Source: JAOPZW01 sp963764585 (lineage in GTDB: Bacteria; Actinomycetota; Thermoleophilia; Solirubrobacterales; Solirubrobacteraceae). Taken from it: a stretch of DNA of 64,000 bases. Shown here one piece after another: positions 24,803-33,272 of this stretch (positions are counted from its first letter, which is position 1; every line of letters starts with the position of its first letter). The stretch covers positions 744,001 through 808,000 of the forward strand of contig CAVXTB010000003.1 in assembly GCA_963764585.1 (NCBI GenBank). Reading direction: 5' to 3'. Both the position numbers and the translations under genes were made by a program. Below the pieces are notes generated by a model, which was not told the DNA's origin, did not search any database, and was given only the letters and a program-made list of their open reading frames with translations.

Positions 24803-26077
24803 ATGCCGGAGCTCGTCAAGCTCCGCTGGCTTCCGAGCACGACCTCTGGCCTGCCGCGCCGCGACAGTCGCGGCTGCGACTACGAGGCCTACGTGCCGGA
24901 CCGCGTCGTGGGTCGGGACATCTCGCTGACTGGAGCGACGACGGCAGACGTCGCCGATGCGGAGCGCGCGGTCGAGCGCCTGAACACGAAGGCGCGCGGC
25001 CTTGTGGACTCTGAGGCCGTCGCTCGTCTGCTGCTTCGCGCCGAGGCCGTGGCCTCGTCGAAGATCGAGGGCCTGGAGGTGGGCGGCAGGCGGTTGCTCA
25101 AGGCGCAGGTCGTCGCCGCGCTCGGTCAGGACCCGTCTGACATGACGGCGACCGAGGTGCTCAACAACATCGAGGCGATGCGGTGGGCCGTCGACGCTCT
25201 TGCCGACGTCGAGCAGATCACGGTCGACGACATCCTGGGCATCCACGAACGACTACTGGCGCGGACGAGTCTCGAGCGGCACGCCGGCAAGCTGCGCGAG
25301 CAGCAGAACTGGATCGGGGGGAGCTCGTACAACCCTTGCTCAGCGGCCTTCGTACCACCTCCGTGGGATCGCGTGCACGGCCTGCTCGAAGACCTCTGCG
25401 AGTTCTGCAACGGCGCAGATCTACCGGCGATCGTCCAGGCGGCGCTGGCGCACGCGCAGTTCGAGACGATCCACCCCTTCATCGACGGCAATGGGCGGAC
25501 AGGCCGCGTTCTGATCCACGTCATCCTCCGCCGCCGCGGCCTGGCGCCGGTCGTCGTGCCGCCGGTGTCGCTGATGCTCGCGACGTGGTCGCAGGACTAC
25601 GTGAACGGCCTCACCGCCACCCGCTACCGCGGTGACGCCTCCGCTCAGGAGGCAGTCGACGCGCTCGACCACTGGGTGGGGCTGTTCGCCTCCGCAACCG
25701 CGCGCGCGGTCGCGGATGCCGAGACCTACGAGCAACGGGTGCGCGAGGTGCAAGGCGCATGGCGGGAGGCGCTCGGGAAGGTCCGCGCCAAGTCGGCGGT
25801 CGACCTCCTCATCAACGCCTTGCCCGGCGCTCCGGTCATGACCGTCCAGAGCGCCGCGGCGCTCATCGGTCGCAGCGACCAGGCCGTCAACGAGGCGATC
25901 CCTCGTCTTCTCGACGCTGGCGTCTTGGAGCAGACGACGATCGGCCGACGCAACCGCGCTTTCGAGGCGGTCGATCTCATCGACGCGTTCACCGACCTCG
26001 AGCGCCGGCTCGCAAGCCCCGCGGGGGACACCGTCCACTCGCCGCCCGAGCGGCGCGTGCCGCAGCGTCGGCCGTAA
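24803..26077 (+). CDS. Fic-domain protein (AMP transferase type) with wHTH tail
   Basis: This protein of about 424 residues contains the Fic core motif HPFIDGNGRTGR near residue 225, with catalytic His, acidic and Arg residues all intact. An N-terminal inhibitory motif SSKIEG (S-x-x-x-E-G, near residue 86) should hold the enzyme in a self-inhibited state until relieved. A C-terminal winged helix (VQSAAALIGRSDQAVNEAIPRL) suggests DNA binding, perhaps at the palindrome over its own start. Fic proteins usually transfer AMP to a target hydroxyl; the target is unknown. A TTG at 24782 is an alternative start but lies within the palindrome. Confidence 0.88.
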   Translation: MPELVKLRWLPSTTSGLPRRDSRGCDYEAYVPDRVVGRDISLTGATTADVADAERAVERLNTKARGLVDSEAVARLLLRAEAVASSKIEGLEVGGRRLLKAQVVAALGQDPSDMTATEVLNNIEAMRWAVDALADVEQITVDDILGIHERLLARTSLERHAGKLREQQNWIGGSSYNPCSAAFVPPPWDRVHGLLEDLCEFCNGADLPAIVQAALAHAQFETIHPFIDGNGRTGRVLIHVILRRRGLAPVVVPPVSLMLATWSQDYVNGLTATRYRGDASAQEAVDALDHWVGLFASATARAVADAETYEQRVREVQGAWREALGKVRAKSAVDLLINALPGAPVMTVQSAAALIGRSDQAVNEAIPRLLDAGVLEQTTIGRRNRAFEAVDLIDAFTDLERRLASPAGDTVHSPPERRVPQRRP

Positions 26078-26079
26078 CG

Positions 26080-26275
26080 AGGCGCGCCGTCGCTACGGCC
26101 GCTCGCTTCCACGCCGACCAGTGCTTCACGCCGAAGCCCAGGCCCTTGGTGGTGTCGGCGGCGATCATCCCCGCGCCGAAGCGCTCGAGGTCGGGCCCTG
26201 CCTGGAAGACCAGCCTGATCTCGTCGTGCTCCTCGACGGCCTGACGCACCGCCGGCAGCAGCACGTCGCCGCCAC
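26080..26275 (-). pseudogene. Remnant of a SpoIIAA-like (STAS/SEC14) protein
   Basis: The minus-strand reading DVLLPAVRQAVEEHDEIRLV, then FGAGMIAADTTKGLGFGVKHWSAWKRAAVAT, resembles the central part of small SpoIIAA-like proteins. The normal N-terminal strand and the C-terminal helix are missing, and flanking sequence in this frame is low-complexity. It lies in the 260-bp gap between the Fic gene and the convergent hydrolase gene. I judge it a decayed gene. Confidence 0.5.
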
Positions 26276-26337
26276 CGCGCGGGCGGCGGCTGCGCCAGGT
26301 CGCGGGTGCTCTCCCGTCCCACCTGCGCGCAGCCGGG

Positions 26338-27342
26338 CTAGGCCCGGCAGCGCACGGCGGAGGCGCCGAACAGCCGCCGGCATGGCGGAAGCCGGGCGTG
26401 GTCGCGCGCGGCGTGGACCACGGCGACCACTGCGCGGACGACGACGTCGGGCTGGCCATCGATCGGCCTGCCTGCGCGGTAGAACCGCCTGGTCGGGATC
26501 CAGTGATCACTGCGCAGCGCCACGACGTGCACGTGGTTGCTCGACAGGGCGGCGAGCTCGTCCTGCATCGTCATCCACAGCCGGTACAGCGCGTGCGAGA
26601 GGGACGGCGGCATGCCCCTGGAGTCGGCCTCGTGCGTTCCGGCGGTGATGACCGCCAGCGGCGTGTCGCCGAGGCTGCCGAGCCGTCTGGCCTCCGCGTC
26701 GCTTGCGGCGAGGTCGACGCCCGCGCGTACCGGCCGCGCCCACGAGCGCCGCAGCGCCGGCGCCTCCGACCGCGGCCACACGGCAAGCTCGCGGCGCTGC
26801 TGATCGCGACCCTTGGCGTCGACCAGGACGATCCCGGCGGTCTGCTGGCGGTGCTCCTGGGCCGACAGGCGTGCCAGGAGACCGCCATAGGAGTGGCCGA
26901 CCAGCACGTATGGCGGATCCAGATGGGCAGCCCGCAGGAGCCCCTGGAGGTCGGCGAGGTCCGCGCGCGCGTCGTGCACGCCCGTCCGCGCGACGCTGTT
27001 GCCGATGCCCGCGCGGTCGTACGCGCACGTCCGCGTCGTGCGGCCGAGCCGGGCCTGCACGTCGTGCCAGCTGAACGTGTTGGCCCCCAGCCCGGCCTCC
27101 AACAGGACCGTCGGGGTGCCCGAGCCGACGCAGTCGAGGAAGAGGCTGCGGCCGGCCCCGATCGCGACGAGCCTGCCCGGGCCGGTGAGGGCGGGAGCCG
27201 GGGGTGCCTTCACCGTCGCGGCGCGCTGGCCCTCGCGCCTGCTCCCGCCGCAGCCAACGGCGAGGGCGCAAGCCAGCACCGCCACAAGCAGGCCGCGCGC
27301 CACCCGCCGATTCTGGGCCGCGCGCGGCGATCGCGCAACCAC
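26338..27342 (-). CDS. Alpha/beta-hydrolase lipoprotein
   Basis: This 334-residue protein has a lipoprotein signal (LLVAVLACALAVGCGG, lipobox Cys near residue 31), so it is probably anchored outside the membrane. The hydrolase core shows GLGANTFSWHDV, AYDRAGIGNS, the nucleophile elbow GHSYGG (Ser near residue 149) and a late His (SDHWIPT). It should cleave esters, amides or epoxides; the substrate is unknown. GTG 27342 lies 4 bp after the small membrane protein stop, but GTG 27303 would give a tighter signal peptide. It may be the last gene of the ecm-meaB operon. Confidence 0.82.
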   Translation of the reverse strand: MVARSPRAAQNRRVARGLLVAVLACALAVGCGGSRREGQRAATVKAPPAPALTGPGRLVAIGAGRSLFLDCVGSGTPTVLLEAGLGANTFSWHDVQARLGRTTRTCAYDRAGIGNSVARTGVHDARADLADLQGLLRAAHLDPPYVLVGHSYGGLLARLSAQEHRQQTAGIVLVDAKGRDQQRRELAVWPRSEAPALRRSWARPVRAGVDLAASDAEARRLGSLGDTPLAVITAGTHEADSRGMPPSLSHALYRLWMTMQDELAALSSNHVHVVALRSDHWIPTRRFYRAGRPIDGQPDVVVRAVVAVVHAARDHARLPPCRRLFGASAVRCRA

Positions 27343-27346
27343 CCGA

Positions 27347-27496
27347 TCAGCGCTTCAGCAGCACGTAGACGAGCGCGGCGGCGAACGCGATCTGCCCGAA
27401 CGTGAGCGCGGTGCCGAAGTTCGCCGCGCCCAGCAGTACCGCGACCGCCGTGCCCGCGACGAACGCCGCGAGCAGGATCAGCAGGCTCGTCCTCAT
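27347..27496 (-). CDS. Small membrane protein, 49 residues
   Basis: The ATG at 27496 overlaps the meaB stop (ATGA). The product MRTSLLILLAAFVAGTAVAV continues with two hydrophobic stretches (residues about 4-22 and 32-47) separated by a short turn and ends Leu-Lys-Arg. It is a predicted two-pass or hairpin membrane peptide. Translational coupling to meaB and the 4-bp gap to the next gene support a real gene. No family was recognised. Confidence 0.7.
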   Translation of the reverse strand: MRTSLLILLAAFVAGTAVAVLLGAANFGTALTFGQIAFAAALVYVLLKR

Positions 27497-28443
27497 CCTT
27501 CGGCCGCCTGGCCCTCGAGCGCGGCGACGAGCGCCGGGACGTCGGCGCCGGGGTCGGCCTCGGCCAGCGCGCGCTGCGCCGCGCGCCGCCCGCCGAGGGC
27601 GCGCAGGCCGCGCTCGCCGTGCTCGGCGGCGAAGTCGGCCAGCGCGCTCGCGCGCCGCGCCGCCAGGCGCCGCGCGCCGAGGTCCAGGCGCCCGCGGTGC
27701 GCGTCGAGCGCCGCCACCAGCTCGTCGACGCCGCTCACAGGCGGCACCGACGACACCGCGACGACCTCGGTGTCGCGCTCGCCGAGCGAGCGCAGCGCGG
27801 CGTGCAGGTCGCGCCGCGCGCGCAGCGCGACGTCGCCGAGGTCGGCCTTGGTGACGACGAGCACGTCGGGGATCTCCATGATCCCGGCCTTGAGGAACTG
27901 CAGGACGTCGCCCGAGCCCGGCTGGACGATGACGGCGACGCTGTCGGCGACCTCGGCCACCTCGGTCTCGCTCTGGCCCACGCCGACAGTCTCGACGACG
28001 ACGACGTCGAACGCCGCCGCGAGGGCGTGCGCGGCCGCGCGCGTGGCCGGCGCGAGGCCCCCGAGGCGGCCGGCGGCCGCGGTGGAGCGGATGAAGATCG
28101 CCTCGTCCGCCGGGTCGAACGGGATCCGCGCGCGATCGCCCAGCAGCGCGCCGCCCGAGCGCCGGGACGACGGGTCGACGGCGAGGACGGCGACGCTGCG
28201 CCCGGCGGCGCGCCAGGCGCGCACGAGCTCGCCCAGCAGCGTCGACTTGCCCGCGCCCGGCGGCCCGGTGACGCCCACGACGTGCGCGGGCGCCTCGCCG
28301 CCCAGGGCCGCGGGGGAGACCTCGCGCAGCAGCGCGGCGACCTCCTCGTGGGCGCCGCGGCTCTCGACGAGGTTGAGCACGGCCGGCGCGGCGGACAGGT
28401 CGCCCTCGCGCAGCCGCGCGCCGAGCTCGGCGCCCGGTGTCAC
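27493..28443 (-). CDS. meaB: MeaB/ArgK-type GTPase chaperone of B12-dependent mutase
   Basis: This 316-residue G3E-family GTPase has the P-loop GPPGAGKST (about residue 60), VLAVDPSSRRSGG, ETVGVGQSE and the base-specificity box VVTKADLGD. MeaB proteins guard and reload the adenosylcobalamin mutase. GTG 28443 overlaps the mutase stop (GTGA), so the two are coupled, and the partner is clearly the upstream ecm. Length is normal. Confidence 0.93.
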   Translation of the reverse strand: MTPGAELGARLREGDLSAAPAVLNLVESRGAHEEVAALLREVSPAALGGEAPAHVVGVTGPPGAGKSTLLGELVRAWRAAGRSVAVLAVDPSSRRSGGALLGDRARIPFDPADEAIFIRSTAAAGRLGGLAPATRAAAHALAAAFDVVVVETVGVGQSETEVAEVADSVAVIVQPGSGDVLQFLKAGIMEIPDVLVVTKADLGDVALRARRDLHAALRSLGERDTEVVAVSSVPPVSGVDELVAALDAHRGRLDLGARRLAARRASALADFAAEHGERGLRALGGRRAAQRALAEADPGADVPALVAALEGQAAEG

Positions 28444-30428
28444 GCCGTCGATGCGCTGACGCCGTTTCGCTCGGCCACCAGCGCCACGATGTCGGCCATG
28501 ATCCGCGTCAGGTCGAAGTCCTTGGGCGTGTAGACGGCGGCCACGCCGGCGGCGCGCAGGGGCTCGATGTCGGCCTCGGGGATGATGCCGCCGACGACGA
28601 CGGGCGCGTCGACGCCGCGGTCGCGCAGCGTCCGGACGACCGCGGGGATCAGCTCGCGGTGCGAGCCCGACAGGATCGACAGCCCGACGACGTGGACGCC
28701 CTCCTGCAGCGCGCTGGCGGCGATCTGCGACGGCGTCAGGCGGATGCCCTCGTAGACGACGTCCATGCCGATGTCGCGGGCGCGGACCGCGATCTGCTCG
28801 GCGCCGTTGGAGTGCCCGTCCAGGCCGGGCTTGCCGACGAGGATCTTCAGCCGCCGGCCGAGGGCTTCGCTGACGCGATCGACCTCCTCGCGCAGCGCCT
28901 CGAGCGCCTCGGAGTCGCCCGGGCCGGCCGCGGCCTCGCCGACGCCCGTGGGCGCGCGGAACTCGCCGAAGGCCTCGCGCAGCGCGGCCGCCCACTCGCC
29001 CGTCGTCGCGCCGGCGCGCGCGGCGGCGATCGTCGCGGCCATGATGTTGTCGTCGCCGGCGGCGACCTCGCGCAGCTGGGCGAGCGCCGCATCGACCGCG
29101 GGCTGGTTGCGCTGCTCACGCCATGCTTCGACCGCCTCGCGCTGCTGGGCCTCGAGCGCGGGGTCGACGGTCAGGATCCCGCCGTCGGCGCCCTCCAGCA
29201 GCGGCGATGGCTCGGTCTCGGTGTAGCGGTTGACGCCGACGATGACGTGCTCGCCGGACTCGATGCGGCGGATGCGCTCGCGGTGGGAGTCGACCAGCGC
29301 GGCCTTCATGTAGTCGACCGCGTTGACGGCGCCGCCGTGCTCGTCGACGATCGCCATCTCGGCGCGCGCGCCCTCCAGCAGCTCGGCCACGAGCCCCTCC
29401 ATGACCTTCGAGCCCTCGAAGAGGTCGGGGTACTCGAGCAGGTCGGTCTCGTAGGCGAGCACCTGCTGGATGCGCAGCGACCACTGCTGGTCCCACGGGC
29501 GCGGCAGGCCGAGCGCCTCGTTCCACGCCGGCAGCTGGATCGCCCGCGCGCGAGCGTCGCGGCCGAGCGTCACCGCGAGCGCCTCGAGCACGATGCGCTG
29601 GACGTTGTTCTCGGGCTGGGACTCGGTGAGGCCGAGCGAGTTGACCTGCACGCCGTAGCGGAAGCGCAGGTGCTTGTCGTCCTGCACGCCGTAGCGCTCG
29701 CGGCCGATCTCCTCCCACAGCACGGCCATCGCGCGCAGCTTCGCGTGCTCCTCGACGAAGCGCACACCGGCGTTGACGAAGAACGAGATCCGCCCGAAGA
29801 CGGTGCCCATCAGCTCCTGCGGCACCCGCTCGCCCACCGCGTCGAGCACGGCGATCGCGTTGCTCATCGCGTAGGCGATCTCCTGCACCGGCGTGGCGCC
29901 GGCCTCCTGCAGGTGGTAGGAGCAGATGTTGATCGGGTTCCAGCGCGGGACCGCCTCGATGGTGTAGGCGACCATGTCGGCGATCAGGCGCATCGACGGC
30001 CCGGGCGGGAAGGCGTAGGTCCCGCGGGCCAGGAACTCCTTGATGATGTCGTTCTGGGTGGTGCCCTGCAGGGTCGCGGGGTCGAGGCCGTTCTCCTCGG
30101 CGACGACGATGTAGAGCGCCAGCAGCCACGCCGCCGTCGCGTTGATCGTCATCGACGTGTTCATCTCGCCGAGCGGGATGCCGTCCAGCATGGCGTGCAT
30201 GTCGCCCTTGTGGGCGATCGGGACGCCGACCTTGCCGACCTCGCCGCGCGCGAGCTCGTGGTCGGGGTCGTAGCCGGTCTGCGTGGGCAGGTCGAACGCG
30301 ATCGACAGGCCCGTCTGCCCCTTGGCGAGGTTCGAGCGGTACAGCTCGTTGCTCTTCTTCGCGGTCGAATGCCCCGCGTACGTGCGCATCATCCATGGCC
30401 GGTCCGGCTCCGGCAGGCGGTGCTCCAT
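28440..30428 (-). CDS. ecm: Ethylmalonyl-CoA mutase, coenzyme B12-dependent
   Basis: This 662-residue one-chain mutase has an N-terminal TIM-barrel with RTYAGHSTAKKSNELYRSNL, LPTQTGYDPDHELARGEVGK and TTQNDIIKEFLARGTY. A C-terminal B12 domain carries the cobalt-ligand motif LDGHSNG (about residue 545). The sequence matches, from memory, ethylmalonyl-CoA mutase of Rhodobacter (WLFRTYAGHSTA type) better than methylmalonyl-CoA mutase. It converts ethylmalonyl-CoA to methylsuccinyl-CoA. ATG 30428 lies 8 bp from operator copy 4; TACAAT overlaps the operator and predicts an almost leaderless transcript. Methylmalonyl-CoA mutase is the less likely alternative. Confidence 0.9.
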   Translation of the reverse strand: MEHRLPEPDRPWMMRTYAGHSTAKKSNELYRSNLAKGQTGLSIAFDLPTQTGYDPDHELARGEVGKVGVPIAHKGDMHAMLDGIPLGEMNTSMTINATAAWLLALYIVVAEENGLDPATLQGTTQNDIIKEFLARGTYAFPPGPSMRLIADMVAYTIEAVPRWNPINICSYHLQEAGATPVQEIAYAMSNAIAVLDAVGERVPQELMGTVFGRISFFVNAGVRFVEEHAKLRAMAVLWEEIGRERYGVQDDKHLRFRYGVQVNSLGLTESQPENNVQRIVLEALAVTLGRDARARAIQLPAWNEALGLPRPWDQQWSLRIQQVLAYETDLLEYPDLFEGSKVMEGLVAELLEGARAEMAIVDEHGGAVNAVDYMKAALVDSHRERIRRIESGEHVIVGVNRYTETEPSPLLEGADGGILTVDPALEAQQREAVEAWREQRNQPAVDAALAQLREVAAGDDNIMAATIAAARAGATTGEWAAALREAFGEFRAPTGVGEAAAGPGDSEALEALREEVDRVSEALGRRLKILVGKPGLDGHSNGAEQIAVRARDIGMDVVYEGIRLTPSQIAASALQEGVHVVGLSILSGSHRELIPAVVRTLRDRGVDAPVVVGGIIPEADIEPLRAAGVAAVYTPKDFDLTRIMADIVALVAERNGVSASTA

Positions 30429-30436
30429 GCCCTCGA

Positions 30437-30452
30437 TTGTATGGTCAGTCAG
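30437..30452. promoter_or_regulatory. Palindromic operator, copy 4 (between ecm and MBL-fold gene)
   Basis: TTGTATGGTCAGTCAG matches the perfect operator at 13 of 16 positions. It lies in the 25-bp gap between the start codons of the divergent ecm (30428) and metallo-beta-lactamase-fold gene (30454). It could control both. One half-site is degenerate, which suggests weaker binding. Confidence 0.65.
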
Positions 30453-30453
30453 C

Positions 30454-31284
30454 GTGACCGCACTCCGGGAGATCGACGTCCACCACCTCGGCAACCCGCT
30501 CGTCATCTGCTGCTTCGCGCTGGACGGGGTCATCGTCGACCCCGGCCCGGAGTCCTCGCACGGCGCGCTCGTGGAGGCCCTCAGCGAGCCGCCCGAGCGC
30601 ATCCTGCTGACCCACATCCACCTCGACCACGCCGGCGCCACGGGCGCGCTCGTCCGCCGCTGGCCCGAGGTCGAGGTGTGGGTCCACGAGCGCGGCGCGC
30701 CGCATCTCGTCGACCCGAGCAAGCTCGTCGCCAGCGCCACGCGCCTGTACGGCGACGACATGCAGCGCCTGTGGGGCGAGATCGTGCCGGTGCCGGAGGC
30801 CAACCTGCGCGTGCTGAGCGGCGGTGAGGCGATCGGCGACTGGCGGGTGCAGTACACGCCCGGCCACGCCTCCCACCACGTCTCCTACCTGCACGAGCCG
30901 AGCGCCACCGCGTTCGTGGGCGACGTCGGCGGCGTGCGCATCGACGGCGGGCCGATCATCCCGCCGACCCCGCCGCCCGACATCGACCTCGAGCTGTGGC
31001 ACGCCTCGCTCGACGCGGTCGCCGCCTGGAACCCCGCGCGGCTGGCCGTCACGCACTTCGGCGCGTACGAGGACGTCGGCCACGAGATCGCCGCGATGCA
31101 CGAGGCGCTCGACCGCTGGGGGGCGCTGGCGCGAGACACCGACAACGACGGCTACGTCGAGGCGGTGGTCGCGGAGATGCGCCGAGCCCCCGGCGCGACG
31201 GCTACCGCGGCCTTCCTGCAGGCGATGCCGCCCGACACGCTGTGGCCCGGACTCCATCGCTACTGGTCCAAGCAGAACCGGTAA
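30454..31284 (+). CDS. Metallo-beta-lactamase-fold hydrolase
   Basis: This 276-residue protein has the THIHLDHAG metal motif (residues about 52-60), followed by a GHASHH histidine, a GDVGGVR aspartate and a TPPPDIDLELW segment typical of glyoxalase II-like hydrolases. It probably binds two zinc ions and cleaves a thioester or ester. Divergent transcription from ecm with a shared operator hints at hydrolysis of a CoA ester in the same pathway, for example malyl-CoA, but this is inference. GTG 30454 starts 2 bp after the operator, so a leaderless mRNA is likely. Confidence 0.85.
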   Translation: MTALREIDVHHLGNPLVICCFALDGVIVDPGPESSHGALVEALSEPPERILLTHIHLDHAGATGALVRRWPEVEVWVHERGAPHLVDPSKLVASATRLYGDDMQRLWGEIVPVPEANLRVLSGGEAIGDWRVQYTPGHASHHVSYLHEPSATAFVGDVGGVRIDGGPIIPPTPPPDIDLELWHASLDAVAAWNPARLAVTHFGAYEDVGHEIAAMHEALDRWGALARDTDNDGYVEAVVAEMRRAPGATATAAFLQAMPPDTLWPGLHRYWSKQNR

Positions 31285-31295
31285 ATTTCGTCGCT

Positions 31296-31583
31296 GTGGG
31301 ACAGACCGTCGAGCTTCCACGCACGCAGGACCCCGGAACCGGCCTGGGCGGCGAATGGCGCGTGATCGTTCGAAACGACGACCACAACACGTTCGACCAC
31401 GTCGCGCACACGCTCGCCCGGTACGTGCCCGGCATCACCGTTGACGCCGGCTACACGATCGCCGATCGGATCCACCACAGTGGGCTGGCCATCGTGTGGA
31501 GCGGGCACCAGGAGCCCGCCGAGCTCTACTGGGAGCAGCTGCGCGACGCCGGCCTGACGATGGCTCCCCTCGAGCAGGGGTAG
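31296..31583 (+). CDS. clpS: ClpS-like adaptor protein
   Basis: This 95-residue protein contains the ClpS hallmarks VIVRNDDHNTFDHV (residues about 23-36) and ADRIHHSGLAIVWSG (about 56-70). These form the N-end-rule substrate pocket and the surface that docks on the Clp ATPase. It delivers proteins with destabilising N termini to ClpCP or ClpAP. The GTG start at 31296 was chosen for the domain boundary; ribosome-site evidence is weak. The PhoD-like gene begins 8 bp after the stop, which suggests an operon. Confidence 0.88.
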   Translation: MGQTVELPRTQDPGTGLGGEWRVIVRNDDHNTFDHVAHTLARYVPGITVDAGYTIADRIHHSGLAIVWSGHQEPAELYWEQLRDAGLTMAPLEQG

Positions 31584-31590
31584 CGCGCGC

Positions 31591-33240
31591 CTGGCTTCCG
31601 GGCTGGTCGTCGGTCCGCTGCTGCGCCACGTTGGCGCAGGCCATGCGACGGTCTGGGTCGAGACCGCCGGCCCCTGCGAGGTCGAGATCCTCGGCGCCAC
31701 CGAGCGGACCTTCGAGGTCGCGGGCCATCACTTCGCGCTCGTCCACGTCACTGGGCTGCCCGAGGAGGGCGCCACGCCGTACGAGGTCGCCCTCGACGGC
31801 GAGCGCGTCTGGCCGCCGCCAGGCCACGACTGGCCGGCGAGCTGCGTGCGCACCGTCGCCGACGACCACGGGCTGCGGATCTGCTTCGGGTCGTGCCGGT
31901 GCGCCTACCCGAACGAGCCGCCGTGGACGCTGACCAAGGACGAGGCGCCCGAGGGCCGCGAGCACGACGCGCTGCGCGCCCTGGCGCTGCGGATGCGCGA
32001 CCAGGAGCCCGACGAGTGGCCGCACCTGCTGCTCCTGCTCGGCGACCAGGTCTACGCCGACGAGGTGGCGCCGGCCACCGAGGAGTTCATCCGGGCGCGC
32101 CGCGACGTCGACGTACCGCCGGGCCTGCAGATCGCCGACTTCGAGGAGTACTGCCGCCTGTACCGCGACTCGTGGTGCGAGCCGGCCGTGCGCTGGCTGC
32201 TCTCGACGGTGCCGACCGCGATGATCTTCGACGACCACGACGTCATCGACGACTGGAACACGTCGCACGACTGGGTGCTCGCGCAGCGCGCCAAGGGCTG
32301 GTGGGACGAGCGCATCGTGGGGGCGTTCGCGTCGTACTGGTGCTATCAGCACCTCGGCAACCTCTCGCCCGAGGACCGCGAGCAGGACGCCTGCTACCGC
32401 GCCGTGCGCGCCACGCAGGGCGACGCCGCGCCCATCGTGCGCGACTTCGCCTTCCGCGCCGACCGCGAGGTCGCGGGCGCGCGCTGGAGCTACCGGCGCG
32501 ACGTCGGGCGCACGCGCCTCGTCGTCATGGACTCGCGCGCCGGCCGCGTGCTCGAGCCCGGCTCGCGCGCGATGGTCGACGCGCAGGAGTGGGCCTGCAT
32601 CGAGGACTGGACGCGCGGCGACTTCGACCATCTGCTGCTCGGCACCTCGCTGCCGGTCTTCCTCGGGCGCGGGATGCACTTCCTCGAGGCCTGGGACGAG
32701 GCGGTCTGCGACGGCGCGTGGGGGAGGACCGCGTCGCGCCTGGCCGAGCGCCTGCGCCAGGGCGTCGACCTCGAGCACTGGGCGGCCTTCGGCGACTCCC
32801 TGCGCGCTCTGGAGCGGCTGCTCGGCACGATCGCCTCCGGCGGCCACGGCCGCACGCCGGGGAGCGTCATGCTGCTGTCCGGCGACGTCCACCACGCCTA
32901 CGTCGCGCAGGCGCGGCCGGTCGGCGGCGAGAAGTGGCAGGCGCCGATCTACCAGGTGGTCTGCTCACCGCTGCGCAACCCGCTGGACGCGCACGAGCGG
33001 CGCGCGATCAAGCTCGCGATGACGCCGGCCGCGGAACGGGTGGCGCGGGCCCTTGCTCGCGCCGCCGGCGTCGGGGACGAGCCGCTCACCTGGGAGATCA
33101 CCGAAGGGCCGTGGTTCGACAACCAGGTGGCCACGCTCCACCTCGACGGACGGCGCTGCACGTTCACCCTCGAGAAGGCGCGGGGCGCCGCGGACGAGGA
33201 TCCACTACTCGAACGGGTGGCCGCAAGCCGCCTCGCGTGA
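31591..33240 (+). CDS. PhoD-like metallophosphatase, probably with a CTG start
   Basis: This protein of about 549 residues shows metallophosphatase blocks: ICFGSCRCAYP, LLLLLGDQVYADE, MIFDDHDVIDDWN and MLLSGDVHHAYV, which supply the Asp, Asn and His metal ligands. Homologous sequence begins at GLVVGPLLRHVGAGHATVWVE, upstream of the first ATG/GTG/TTG in frame (GTG 31846). I therefore place the start at CTG 31591, with AGGGG about 10 bp upstream. It could hydrolyse phosphodiesters or phosphonate-like esters. It lacks a signal peptide. If GTG 31846 is used, an N-terminal beta domain of about 85 residues would be lost. Confidence 0.8.
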   Translation: MASGLVVGPLLRHVGAGHATVWVETAGPCEVEILGATERTFEVAGHHFALVHVTGLPEEGATPYEVALDGERVWPPPGHDWPASCVRTVADDHGLRICFGSCRCAYPNEPPWTLTKDEAPEGREHDALRALALRMRDQEPDEWPHLLLLLGDQVYADEVAPATEEFIRARRDVDVPPGLQIADFEEYCRLYRDSWCEPAVRWLLSTVPTAMIFDDHDVIDDWNTSHDWVLAQRAKGWWDERIVGAFASYWCYQHLGNLSPEDREQDACYRAVRATQGDAAPIVRDFAFRADREVAGARWSYRRDVGRTRLVVMDSRAGRVLEPGSRAMVDAQEWACIEDWTRGDFDHLLLGTSLPVFLGRGMHFLEAWDEAVCDGAWGRTASRLAERLRQGVDLEHWAAFGDSLRALERLLGTIASGGHGRTPGSVMLLSGDVHHAYVAQARPVGGEKWQAPIYQVVCSPLRNPLDAHERRAIKLAMTPAAERVARALARAAGVGDEPLTWEITEGPWFDNQVATLHLDGRRCTFTLEKARGAADEDPLLERVAASRLA

Positions 33241-33272
33241 TCCCGATGGCGGGTATCCTCGCGGGCGATCGC

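Noticed and set aside
28440..30428. Methylmalonyl-CoA mutase as the first label
   Set aside because: The N-terminal blocks and the single-chain 662-residue layout match ethylmalonyl-CoA mutase better, and ccr, mcl and a MaoC hydratase lie nearby. Kept as an alternative only.
33232..33256. SigB/SigF-type promoter upstream of the sigma factor gene
   Set aside because: GGGTAT is present as a -10, but no GTTT-like -35 lies at the right distance, so it is mentioned only as a possibility.
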